64,000 bases of DNA from Ianthella basta (taxonomy: Eukaryota > Porifera > Demospongiae > Verongiida > Ianthellidae). The DNA is taken from positions 1,850,351-1,914,350 of the forward strand of contig OZ025885.1 in NCBI GenBank assembly GCA_964019415.1, given 5' to 3'. Below, piece after piece: positions 47,821-60,000 of the stretch. Each line of letters starts with the position of its first letter. Position 1 is the first letter of the stretch. The notes beneath the pieces were generated by a model. It saw nothing but the letters and a program-made list of their open reading frames with translations, was not told the DNA's origin and did not search any database. A program made the translations under genes and the position numbers.

Positions 47821-49660
47821 AAAACTTGGTGTAGACGCATGCACATAATTTAGAATAGCACGTAACAGTTACTGCATTAGTGTGTGTGTGTGACATGTAG
47901 GTTTAAGAATCTCCTAGGTTATCGAGTGTGGAATTAACAATGAACTATAGAAACAGCTGTTTACGGGAAACCTTTATATTCCCTATATCATACTTATACT
48001 TATGCCTATAATTATGTGTTTATAGCTGCTGTACACTACCATACAATTTTATAACAAAATCACAGATTTTTGTAACTAAGGCTGTACACATTGTGACATG
48101 TACAGCCATCAATTTTACCAACTTCATAGCAATGGGACATATTCACCACTCAAATTGGAGCCCACCAAAACTTGTCTAAGGATGCTGGTTAGCTGATTTC
48201 CAGCATTTGTAGGCCTTTGGGTAAGTTGTGAACTATAAGTATATAATTGTAGTGAGTTAACTGAACTAAATTGTATTTGTGAAACTTCCTTATACACAAA
48301 AACGTGAATCAAAATTGGTACATGGAAGTCTTGGACTTTAGAAAATGCTAAATTGGTAGCCCTAACATTTATAGGCTTATGTTGTATGCCTTAGTATATA
48401 AATAGAATGGGCAAAAGATGGCACTTTCATCTATCTATAGCAATTTTCTCGGAGGCAAGATTTATTGCCCCTCCACCAGCCAATACAGTGTATGGGGACA
48501 ATAAGTTTGAATGTTTCTCTGTCTTTACTATAAGCCCTGCTTTGGTTTCAAATTTAGTTATTTGACTTCTTACCCCAAGGCCTACCAACACAAATAGAAG
48601 CAGATTGACATCAGGCATGCTTCTAATCCATTCAATCTTTCATTCTCGCAATCAGGATGGTGCAGGAGTGGATTAATCAATTGGCACCCGAATTTGAAAT
48701 CACTGTGATTATCTTGCAGACTATCCACAATTCTTACTAAGGGTAGACCCAACAATGATAATGATTATACTGTTTATCACCATCGCCGCTCAGACTTGGG
48801 GGGTGGATTGACGAGTATAAGCATGATATAATGTGGTGTGGTATATAATATTATACAAAGTTTAACACAAGCAATAATATATAGATGGAAAATAGACTAG
48901 AAGCGTTTCAGTTTTGAATGGGACTGTGACCCTATTCCCCGTACCAGCACACAGCATATATACCTGATCACTGCATGGCTGTTTGTATACCCCTCTTCAT
49001 AATGGCAGCATGACAAGTCACCACTACATAGCTAGTTATAGTTACATGTTGATCAATTGGAAGAAGGCCTTCGACAAAGTTGAAGTGGATGCGTTTAAAT
49101 TTGCTAATTTTTCAAGTTAGCTATAGATAGTTCAGCAATGATGTTATCTGAGGTAGCATGCAAGTTTGATGGTGGATGCATTTTGTGGAAATCTCTTGCT
49201 AGCTCAGAGTGCATCAGCTGTGATGAGATTCAGTGGACCAGCTGACTGATGGATACAGACTGGTAAATAAACAGCTAGTAGGGATATATACCTCAGGGTA
49301 TTCAGCACTCAATAGTAAAATTAGGCTAAAATAATACCAGGATAGTAAAGTCTGTGAATTGAATTTATGAAACCTGTATATGAAATGCAAGGATAGGAGT
49401 TGTGGCTCATAGCCTGAACCCACAGAGGTGTGCATTGGTATGAGTCTACCAGACTTTGCAGGTGAGATCACTAAGTTAACTAGGGCATACATTAAAATGC
49501 AACCAGCCTCGCTTGAATGTGTATAGCTAGCTATTTCAGTAAAGTACAGTGCATGAGCATAACTCGGCCAGGGCAAGTACATTTCGGGCAATAGATCTGT
49601 AATCTGCTTTCACTGGCTATCAGAACGAAGGGATAGCAAGCCAGACGAAGCACTGGATGG
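47821..49660. other. Spacer C-D
   Basis: The first kilobase or so is the duplicated 3' flank (compare 26722-27860). After that the sequence is unique and AT-rich. No exon or RNA gene recognised. Confidence 0.5.
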
Positions 49661-49669
49661 CAGCTGGGC

Positions 49670-50306
49670 AATCACCTACATATTTGGAACTGCGCAGGGA
49701 AGCCCGTCCCTGCTGAGCTAATACAATGCGCGTTGAGCGCTTCACCCGAGTGAACAGTGGAAGTGTTCCAGCCACGCGGGGCAAATGACTTCAGCCAACA
49801 TGGCGGAATGGCCAACATGGCGGAATGGCCAACAGGCGTGTAGCCCTCGCTGGAGCAATGGGTGACGTTAAAAACAATCTGAACGCAGCGTGCAGCGACG
49901 AAGTGGAGTGTTGAGCAGTTTCGTGGCCGATGGTGGCCAAGTAGAGCGTTTTGTTGCCGCAAGCGCCTGCGGAGAACACCGGGCTATTGCGCAATCTAGG
50001 TGTCTCGCGTTGACTGGGACGGATATACTTATATGAACATATGCATACATATATACAAACGGGGGACGACAACGCATCATGATTACTTGCCTCGCCTTTC
50101 GGCTCGGCAATTAGTGGCCTCAGCTGCAGTGCTGATTGATCAGTGGAGTCACTTCATTGGAATACGTCACTATAATGTCCCCTCTTATGATCCATTATGA
50201 CGCGCGAAAGAGCTGAACGAGTATTGAGTACTGTACTATACGAGTACTGCGCCTTTAAATGGAATCGTATTAGTTCCAGTAACAGACGGAAGCATTGGTA
50301 GACAAG
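49670..50306 (+). promoter_or_regulatory. GC-rich upstream region of gene D (distal first exon)
   Basis: A CpG-bearing region ahead of the first signal-peptide exon. It includes two tandem 17-bp copies of AACATGGCGGAATGGCC (49797-49830) and, close to the exon, ATTGG (inverted CCAAT) beside ACGTCA (50156-50169). The latter pair recurs before the second first exon. Its promoter role is inferred from position and duplication. Confidence 0.4.
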
Positions 50307-50808
50307 ATGAGGTTTGCTGCCGTTCTTGCGCTTTCCCTTGCAGCTATCACCAACGTATATGGCCAAGGTCAGTACCTCCTTCAACGTATTGTTGCTGGGT
50401 TTTGGGCTCAGGGACCACAGCAGATTCACCGCCCTGAACGTACGGACGTCGTTCTATCATATTGACAGTATGAACGCCGGGTCCTGATAATCTATGTTTC
50501 CGCTGTAATGTATCTGCATACTTTATTGCCAGGCCCATTAGAGTAGTAGGCTTGCTTTTATTTTAACTAGCTAGCTAGCTATAATAGCTAATTCCCGTGT
50601 ACTGGAAATGTATTACAGCTATTGCAAATGGTTTGTAATTCAAATTTGAACCACACTATGTATTCCACTTTATATTCCCTTTCAAGGTACGGCATCCTTC
50701 GGTAATCTTGACTATACAATAACTGAGGCCACTGGATATGTGGCTGTTTCCGTTAGGATTGAGATGAACCATACTGATAGTTCTTCCATTGTGAGATCAC
50801 CAAGTTAG
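50307..50808 (+). pseudogene. Duplicate first exon and half Calx-beta exon of gene D
   Basis: 50307-50367 encodes MRFAAVLALSLAAITNVYGQ, a signal peptide nearly identical to that at 51008, with a phase-1 GTCAGT donor. 50697 opens a Calx-beta exon (TASFGNLDYTITEATGYVAV) that breaks off at about 50805 with a stop, where the second copy of the promoter block begins. The signal-peptide exon could still act as an alternative first exon by splicing to 51416. Confidence 0.65.
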
Positions 50809-51007
50809 TGACCTCAGCTGCAGTCCTGATTGGTCACTGGAGTTACCTTATTGGAATACGTCACTATATTCTTCCAATGTGACGTGCTAAAAAGCTGAAT
50901 GAGTACATTATATGGGCTTTGAAACAGAATAGTATTAGCTGCAGTATATGGGCTTTGAAACAGAATAGTATTAGCTCCAGTAGTAGACGAAAGCATTGGT
51001 AGGCAAG
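50800..51007 (+). promoter_or_regulatory. Second copy of the gene D promoter block
   Basis: It aligns with 50106-50306, sharing CCTCAGCTGCAGT, TTGGAATACGTCACTATA and AAGCATTGGTAG. ATTGG and ACGTCA (50850-50863) are kept at the same spacing. It also holds a tandem duplication of about 36 bp (TATATGGGCTTTGAAACAG, at about 50910 and 50946). The start codon follows at 51008. Confidence 0.45.
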
Positions 51008-54000
51008 ATGAGGTTTGCTGTCGCTCTTGCGCTTTCCCTTGCAGCTATCACCAGCGTACATGGCCAAGGTAAGTTCCTCTTTCAAAGTATTGTCACTGGG
51101 CTTTGGCCTAGGCATCACACAGATTCGCCACTCCATACGTCCGGACGGCATTCAATTACATTGACTGTAGGACCATGCAGTCCTGGTAGTCAATGTTCTT
51201 GCTGTAGTGCATCTGCATAGTTACTATATTGCCAGGCCCATTAGAGTGATGGGATTGCTTTCTTTTTAAGTAGCTAGCTCCGTATATTGTCATAACAATT
51301 CCCATGTAACTCGAAATGTACTATATAGCTATTGAAAAAGGTTTGTAGCTCATATTATTTGAACTGTAGCTTTACATGTATGCATTCCACGTTCTTGCAC
51401 CTACCCCATTTCAAGGTACGGTATCCTTCAGTGATAGTGACTACACGGTACGTGAGTCCCGTGGATTTGTTCCTGTTACCGTTGAGATTAAAGAGTCCCT
51501 TACTGTACCCTTCACTGTAACTGTGGAGACACAGGATGAGACGGCAGTTAGTGAGTGCAGCTATATGCCATATAATAATTATATGGATGCATTAATTTTA
51601 TTATACTATTGCTATTTAGATCAAGTGGACTATGAAGGAGGACAATTCAACATTACTTTTCAGATTGGTCAGATTCGAGTACCCTTCAATATCACTATCG
51701 TTAATGATGAGGAGCCCCCCTTGGAGCCTGATGAGACATTCAGAATCAATTTCCTTCCTCCAGTGAACCAACCAGAATTTGCTACAGTGACCATAAAGGA
51801 TAAGTGTACAAGACAATGCCAGAATGGTGGAACACTGGATAGCAGTGTCTGCAATTGCACTTGTCCTCCCCTCTACACTGGCTTGAGCTGTGAAAGTGAG
51901 TTATTGACCATTTTCATCATGAAGGTAACAGCATGGCCAACACCCATACACATTGTGACACTGATTGTCATAGAGACTCATTGCTGTGAATTGGGATGAT
52001 CAAGAAAGGAGAATTTTGCGCCAGTAAGCAAGCACTTTTCTCATTTCTATACTGTAGTTGTACCTTATACACATGCAGACACTACACCTCTCTAATGAGG
52101 ACAGTGCCTACTGTCCCAGCTCCATAGTGATGTGTACAAAACTACCTCTGAAATACGAACACCTCTCTAGTGAGGACAGTGCCTACTGTCCCAGCTCCAT
52201 AGTGATGTGTACAAAACTACCTCTGAAATGAGGACATCTCTCTAGTGAGGACATGCAGTACCTATTGTCCCAGCTACATAGAGATCTGTACAAAACTACC
52301 TAAAGGAATAAGGACACCCCTCTAATGAGGACATTGCCTACTGACCCAACGTCTCTTGAAAGCCCAGAAACCTTCATTTGTGAAACTTGCTCACCATGGT
52401 TTCTAACTGAAAAAGGAATACAGTGGGTGGCACATTAAGGTGTGGTAAAGGTTTCCTTCTACTCATTACGGTTCGTGCACTACTGTTGTCAAAGAATAAG
52501 GAGGAGCAGAAGAAGAAGAAGAAGAAGAAGAAGAAGAAGAAGGAGAAGAAGAAGAAGAAGAAGAAGAAGAGGAAGAAAAACAAGAAGAAGACAAAATACG
52601 TAAAATGCCCCAAGTCTTTTCTATGAAAAAACAGCTGGCATTATATATGATTAATTGCATGGCAGCCAATATTACCAATCTAATAATTATGGTGTCTAAG
52701 AATGAGTTTCTTGTCCATGGCCATGCCAGAATAGCACAATAATAACAGTAAATAATTTGGCTATTGCAGTTATGCAGTTATGCCATGCACTGTCAACAAT
52801 CACATCTCTAGCTCCTCCTTGCCTTGAAGTATGATCAAAAGAATTCAAATGAGCAAGTGTTTAAAACTAAAGGGAATCATCTACACCCAACAATGTACAT
52901 CCGCACAATCATAATAACTTGCCTTCGCCACTACATATAATGACATAACAAGGTGGCACATGTACCCATCTGGCAGCGAGACCCTCCCATTGATAAGTTG
53001 GCACAGGAAGACAAACAAGCCTTACTCGATTACATAGCCGACTGTAATTGAATTAGCTTTCATTACATACCGTCTGCTGTCTTTAGGTGCCTCTGATATT
53101 ATTTCTGTACCACATTCTGACAACCTCATACCCACTGCACTATAGGTTGGAGTGAATTTAGACGCTGGAGTGCTTGTGGAGAGGGAGTTTTTGTTTGTCC
53201 ATATGTATGTTGCTGATGTTCAGCTATATGTAGTTAAAGTAAGTCCTGCATTATGATGTTGAAAGCTCTCTTACTTGTGGGTGGTCCAATGTCAAAAAGA
53301 CACTATGTAGGCATTTTGTATCCATTGTACAAAACTGAAGGTATTGCAAGTATCCAACTGTACGTAATAGTGTTGATCATGAGTTCTGATTGTATGGTGT
53401 ACAATGTCAGCCAGTTCTTGACAAATTTCATCAAGGTTACTATAATATTCCAGCCATTACGTTTGTAAGCATGCAATCTTAGGGGCTGCCACAGGAAGCC
53501 CTTATATTGTTTTCAAATTGAGATTTTCATATGGTTTCATAATACAGATATATATTATAATTGTAGATACAGCAAGATCAAGGGACTTTCAAAACAGGCT
53601 TCCAAACGTCTTCCAAAAGTCAGCTTAGGGCATCCTCTCTCACTGCTATTTGTGGAGCAGACTCCTACAGCACTTTTGGTCAATGGACATAGAGACAGCT
53701 TTGGGAAAGCGCCCAAAAGTTCATCAACTTAAACCACATCTTCTTTGATAATGGCCTCCCGCCTGGGCGGCCTTCACAGCTCAGCAGCCTGAAACATATG
53801 ACAGGAGTAAAGATTTAATTGCCAGCCAATTAGATAAATAATTACATAAATGTGCCATCCATTGAGATAACTTTACAACCAATTATTTCAATGCACCGTC
53901 CATTTAGATAACGAACATGAAGTACTAGTTATCAATGGCTGCGAGGGCGTTCGCTAATTTATCACACGAGGGTGCGAAGTGCATGCACATGCAACTGCCT

Positions 54001-57000
54001 CACATTTGTGTCTTCACTGTGTGCCCTAAGAAACATCATAACTCATCGAATACTTCAATACACCAAGTTGGATTCATTCTTGCCATTGTGTCTTGATTCT
54101 TTAAACTCTTGACAAATATAGTAATTTCACAGTTAATATTTGGTGACTTCATTGTGGTAACTAGACTCCTTCCACTGCTCCCCTTTACACACGCTTTGTT
54201 TTTGATGATTGAGTATGCTGGTTGAGCGTAAAAGAAAACAGTGACCCCTCAAGGTCTATGTTTCTAATTGAAACTGTAATTGACACCTAACAGTTTTGTA
54301 CTACCCGTGAGTGTCTGCACTCAATCTGTAGTGCAGTAGCTATTAGCTGCAGTAGCTATAATTAGCTAGCTGATGCACACCATTTGAATTAACTACAAAA
54401 TGAAAGAAACTTAGAGTGCCAAGAAGCCAGTATTGCCTGATTGAAGGAAGTGCAAAGTGCACACATTCTACTTCTTCAGTATTCCACTGAAAAGGGTATA
54501 TAAACATAATTATATAAATCGTATCACAGGAGACCTCGCTATATATGATTGTCCGTCTAGCTCTCTCACAGTGCTGCAATGACTATTCATTGCCCAATAT
54601 TAACCAAATGATAACAGTTTCACTTTCACTCACTACATGAACATCTTCATTCCTGCTTGGTAATGCCAGCTAGATCAAATATTTCTAGACAATCAACCAC
54701 TGAGTAGCGATCACATCAACTTCACTACCATTTCACGAGCTGGACTGCTCCAACACAACATGCAGCCCAAGTGAACCTCACACAAGGAGTGCACACCCTC
54801 CGCCATGTAGACACTGAGGCCACACTAGGTGTGGTCATGTATGAGTTTGCTACTGATGTATTGTATGGGCACCCTGGAGGTCTGAACATTAATTCAGGTA
54901 AATGTATGCACTGTATACAACATACCTCTATTCAGCATATTGTGTGATCCTCTGATTTTAACTAATACCACATGACATTTTAGTACATAAGTAAGGCAAA
55001 CATTTTGGGAGAGCCAGACATTTCTCCTCATGTGTATCCATGGAGTCAAAGCCAATGCATACTTTGGTAAAAGCATTTGCAATAATTTGCATAATCAGCA
55101 TATACAGTGTGTGTATATAGCCTACAGATTTTAATTGTGCACTTCTCATTTTTTAATCATCAGTTAATCAGAACAGATGCTTCTCCAATACTAGAGGTCA
55201 TCCTTGCGAATCTTATACACGTTAAATGACAGTTAGATAATGTTATGTACATATCTCATTCTGGGTCCTCCTGTAGGCCTTTTCCCCAGCATCTCATCTT
55301 CAAAAATCTTCCTGGTTGTTCTTTCCCTACTCATCTCTTCCATTCTAGCCTTCCACTTCTCCTTCCTGGTCTTTACCATATCTAAAGCACTCGCTTGACA
55401 TAGCTTCTCCCTGACGTCCACACTCCTTACCCTATCCAGTCTGTTTACTCCTTCGATCCTCCTCAAGACATTCATCTGAGTGGCTTGTACCCTAGACTGT
55501 AGATGCTTTGACAACCACCACGTCTTACAACCATACAATAGTGTGGGGATCATTGCCGCATTCACCACTTTCAATTTTGTGCTCCTGCTCAGTTCTTTCT
55601 TATTCAACACTGTTTCGTTCAAGCCCCCAATAACTCATGTTGCACTCCTAATCCTTGCCTCCACTTCTTTCTCCATCCTTCCATCACTACTAATTATCAC
55701 ACCCTAGTACTTTATTTCATCTACCTGATCTATTTCCTTCTCACCAATTTTAACTTCACAATCCTCACTATTCCTACCCACCCTCATCACCTTAGTCTTC
55801 CTCCAGTTCACTTTCAACTCCCATTTGCTCAACACATCGCTCATTACTTGCAAATATTGCTGAAGTTTCTCCACTGATTCCAACATTACCACCATATCAT
55901 CTGCAACGAGGAGTACTCCTACATCCCCAATAGACAACCTCACTGCGCACCGAAACTGCCTTTTTGCCTCCCTTCACCGTGTCCAAAACACATGAAAAAG
56001 CCATGGAGACAAGGCCCAACCCTGTCTCACACCTCTGTACACACCAAACAGCTCCGATTCCGTTCTCCCAACATTCACCCTTGCCCTACCATCCACATAC
56101 AGTGCCTGGATCACCCTAAGTAACTTCCTCTTCACTCTATACTCATCAAGCACTTTCCAAAGCTTCTCCCTACTTACACTGTCATATGCCTTCTCTAGAT
56201 CCACAAATGCCACCTATGCCTTCTTGTTTTTCTCAGTTGTTTAACTGCAAAATCTGGTCATTGCATCCCCTTCCAGCCCTGAAACCTCCTCGCTTGTCCA
56301 TCACTTTGTCAACCGTCAATCCCTTCACTCTCTCATTCAATACCCGTGTAAACACCTTGCCAACAACACTCATTAAGCTAATTGCCCTTTAGTTCATGCA
56401 ATCCAGCCTGCTGGCCGTCTTGTATACTGGCACATGCAATTACTGCATTCTTCCAATCACTAGGGGCCACCCCTCTCTTCATACTATCTTAAACACCTTT
56501 CATTTTTCATTGTTTTTTATATGCAGTCACCCTGCCTTCCATTGTTGGCTTCAAAAGACCCTATCAGCAAGTGAGAGAGGAGGAGGGAGCGATCTTAATC
56601 TGTCTATTGAGGAGGAGAAACCTAGACCGAAATGACACAGTCATGGTGTTTACCCCACAGCAATGGATGGGAGAGGAGCTGGCTACAGGTATAATTATAT
56701 TCAACAGCAATGATCTAATGAAAATTAATGCTATGTATGTACGTAGTTTATGTCAATACACCTTGTTGGCTTGCATTTAATAACTTAAGAGTATAAAATG
56801 ATAATGGAATATATACAACCCAAGTTTAACAATGCCGTTTATTATTAGGTATCTTTTCATGTTATAAATCAAATTACAATGCGGAGTATTTCCTCCATCT
56901 TTTTTGTGCAGGTGATTTAGACTATGCTAATGTTAGTGTGAACGTTACATTTCATGTGGGTGTATCTGAGGCATGCTTTGAGGTTGAAATTTACATGGAT

Positions 57001-60000
57001 GAGGAACTGGAGTGCACTGAGCGCTTCCGTCTGAAGATAATGGACACTGGAGAAGGCATAGAGGTGGACAAGGACTCAGCAGTGATAGTGGTTGAAATTG
57101 TGGACACAAATTCCTGTGAGTGGCATGAGCAGCATTTCTCATGTGCAATGAATTGTGTGGAAATATATGTCATCATGTACAAACCAATGGCATTCACACA
57201 ATGAACAGTATTATAATATTGTTTCTTCTTGTGCTGTGTTTCTGTCCAAAATGCTGTTACATCAGCTTGCCATCCAAACTTCCTCTTTATGGAGACGGCA
57301 ATCAACTCACAAGCGAAGGTCCCTTGCTCCCAACTGGATGGCAGCTTCCTTCCTAATGGGATTGTGACTTCCATGTGCACAAATGGCAGCACCTGGGGCC
57401 CTTTGGACATGTCTCAGTGCACATTCAGGAATGATGCATCTGTGGCTGCAGTGGCTGTGATAGAAGTAATGCCATTGGTAGAAGACTCCTTCTGGAACAT
57501 GGAGGTGAGAATGGATAACATTTGTTCAAGATTAATTTTTCTTCATGCACGTGCAGCTAATACAATTTCTATAATCTACACACAACAATGGCTACAATTG
57601 TAATACTTACATATGTACACAGAACACACTAATGTACTAAATAGAAAGTCAGCCAAAATTAAACATTACAGAAAGATATATTAGGAAACACTACATGCCA
57701 AATGTTGTAGGGGCTACTCAAATGCACCCATCTACATGCATTGACTACATATGGTAAATATAAAGTTAATTATTTTGACCTTCTCTGACCACTAAGGGAT
57801 CTGGTACTGGAATTACTGAAGAGACAAAGCAGGCAAGATATGTTACCTCATGCTCAATACATCAACATGTAAAACTGAAATACCCGGTATTCTTTTCACA
57901 AACAGGCTATTTCCAGCAGTTATGTGAAAAATACCACTCTGCTAAATGAGTACTTAACATGTTACGGTGCAAGAGTGCAGGTGTATTCCCTTAGGCTCAA
58001 CTCAACAGTTGCTGCAGAAGAACTACAAGGTGATCTTAAATTTGATCCACCTGCCATGGCCACTAGAGTTATCATAACCAGGAGAGCAGGTATTTTTAAG
58101 GCACTCTGCACTACAGCCAATTGCTTGCATATAATTATGCAGAAGTCTTTCATTGTGCTCCCAGCGCAATTTCTGCTCTTCTCCTCCAGATTTTTGCAGT
58201 TGCTGTGATGGTGCAGCAATTGAACTATCAGTGAGGCTAATCAAGACAACAAACAGCTGTGCAGGGAACTTTGAGGCACCAATGGCTTGCAACACCTGTC
58301 TTAAACAAGTGTCACATGTGGGATACATATAGGAGGTCAAGGTACACTGGCCTTGACAGCCATGTTAATTTCTCTTGTGTTATGCTCTTCCTAATACACA
58401 GTGTCAACAGAGATTCAGTTCATTGGATGGCCTGTGCTTCTTGGACACTGATAGAGATGGAAAGCCAGACTATAACGTAAGACAGTGGTATATATATATA
58501 GTGTCTACAGTACAAATTACATATGAAACTGTTTAAATGAGTAGTTCTCAACTTGCTTGAAATTCATGCCCTAACTGCAGCACCAGATTGGTGTGAACAC
58601 CTTCCTTTATCTCTATTAGGATCCTTGTGTGGGATGCTGCTTGCCAGACTTTGATCTTGCATTCCAGTGGAAGCGCACAGCCCACAATCGCTTAGCTGAG
58701 GCCCTTTGCTCCAAGATCCATCCTAGTTTCACAGACACCAAAGTGCGAAGGAGGTGTCAACCAGATGACTCCTGGGAGCCAGCAGACATCAGCTCATGCA
58801 CATTCAAGAACAACACTAAGAACCCCATCGTCATACTCACAGCAAGCCTAGTTGTCAGTAGGGAGCAGGATAGAGCAAAAGTGATTTTGGACATACAAAG
58901 AACATTTGAAAAGCAGGTCAGAAACATTTTGCTTAAAACGATTTGTAATGTTGCACTATAATTATATAGTATTGCAAAAGGTTTCACACTTCTCCATCAT
59001 ACATAGCTGCCCAACATCACCAAAGGAGCATTGCCAAACAGCACTGCAGCTGTTTACAATATCACAGCACAGGAAACAACCTCTACCTTTAGTAATGGAA
59101 CCACTGTGTCAATCATTGTGTTTGTGGTTGAGTTTGAATCAAGTGTTGAACTGAGGGAGGATGTTTCCAATGTGAAAGAAGAAGCTACTTCAAGTGGTGT
59201 TTCTTATGAGTTTGTACGGTTGGTAGCTATGAAGCCTTCAGGTGAAGTTTTTGACAAGGCAGCATTTGTATAGATGCACCATTATTGTGTTCATCTGTTC
59301 CTGTTTACATACTTGGTGGAAATTATTGAACAATCGAAATGTTCATTTGTTTGTAGAGTCCTGCTCCTGTGAAACAAGCAATGGACAACTTGTTAGTCTC
59401 TGTATTGGCACATCCAGTAGCCCATGTGACTGCAGTGACATTGGATCATGCAAAGTGAGCTCACGCTAGGGTAGCAGGCACATTATTATCTAGCCTGCTC
59501 ATATACAGTACGTACATATTTGGCTTCACACTGACCCTCAATGTTTCACACTGAAGTGCATAGATCCATATGTGAATGACGCTGATACAGGAAAATGCTC
59601 CCTGGATACAGATGGAGATGGAAGACCAGACTACAGGGTCAGTGGTATTAAATCTAAAGCATGTCACATGTACAATAGCATATAACCTAGAATGTTATAT
59701 ATATATATGTGCACATTTGAATGATAATTTGGTTGTTCAGCTTTGATTGTACTGGTACTAATCCAAATGAGGTACACATTAATATTTGTTAAAGATGAAT
59801 GTATATTTGCAATACATCATGCCGGTTCATTGTCCAAAGCATTGGTGTACTGATATACTTACAGGATGACTGTCCAGGAGTGTATGGTACAGAGTCAAAT
59901 GGCTGTCGTAAGTCAAAGATATATACAGTACTCTCGATCATGTAGATTTGATCTGTATGATGCTAACATTTTGAGGAGCATAATTGCTAATATTACTAAT

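Noticed and set aside
49672-50110. Overlapping minus-strand open frames upstream of gene D
   Set aside because: They arise in a GC-rich region with short tandem repeats (GGCGGAATGGCC) and show no domain.
52374-52678. Lys/Glu-rich and Phe/Ser-rich open frames
   Set aside because: Products of the (GAA)n microsatellite, not genes.
53146-53240. Possible exon in gene D's large intron (open, followed by GTAAGT)
   Set aside because: No similarity to any domain in the array and no counterpart in the other genes; a chance open stretch is more likely.
51008-56526. Splitting gene D into two genes at the 4.6-kb intron
   Set aside because: Phases match (1-1), the upstream part has the only signal peptide, and the downstream part has no start. 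Kept as one gene, but RNA evidence would be decisive.
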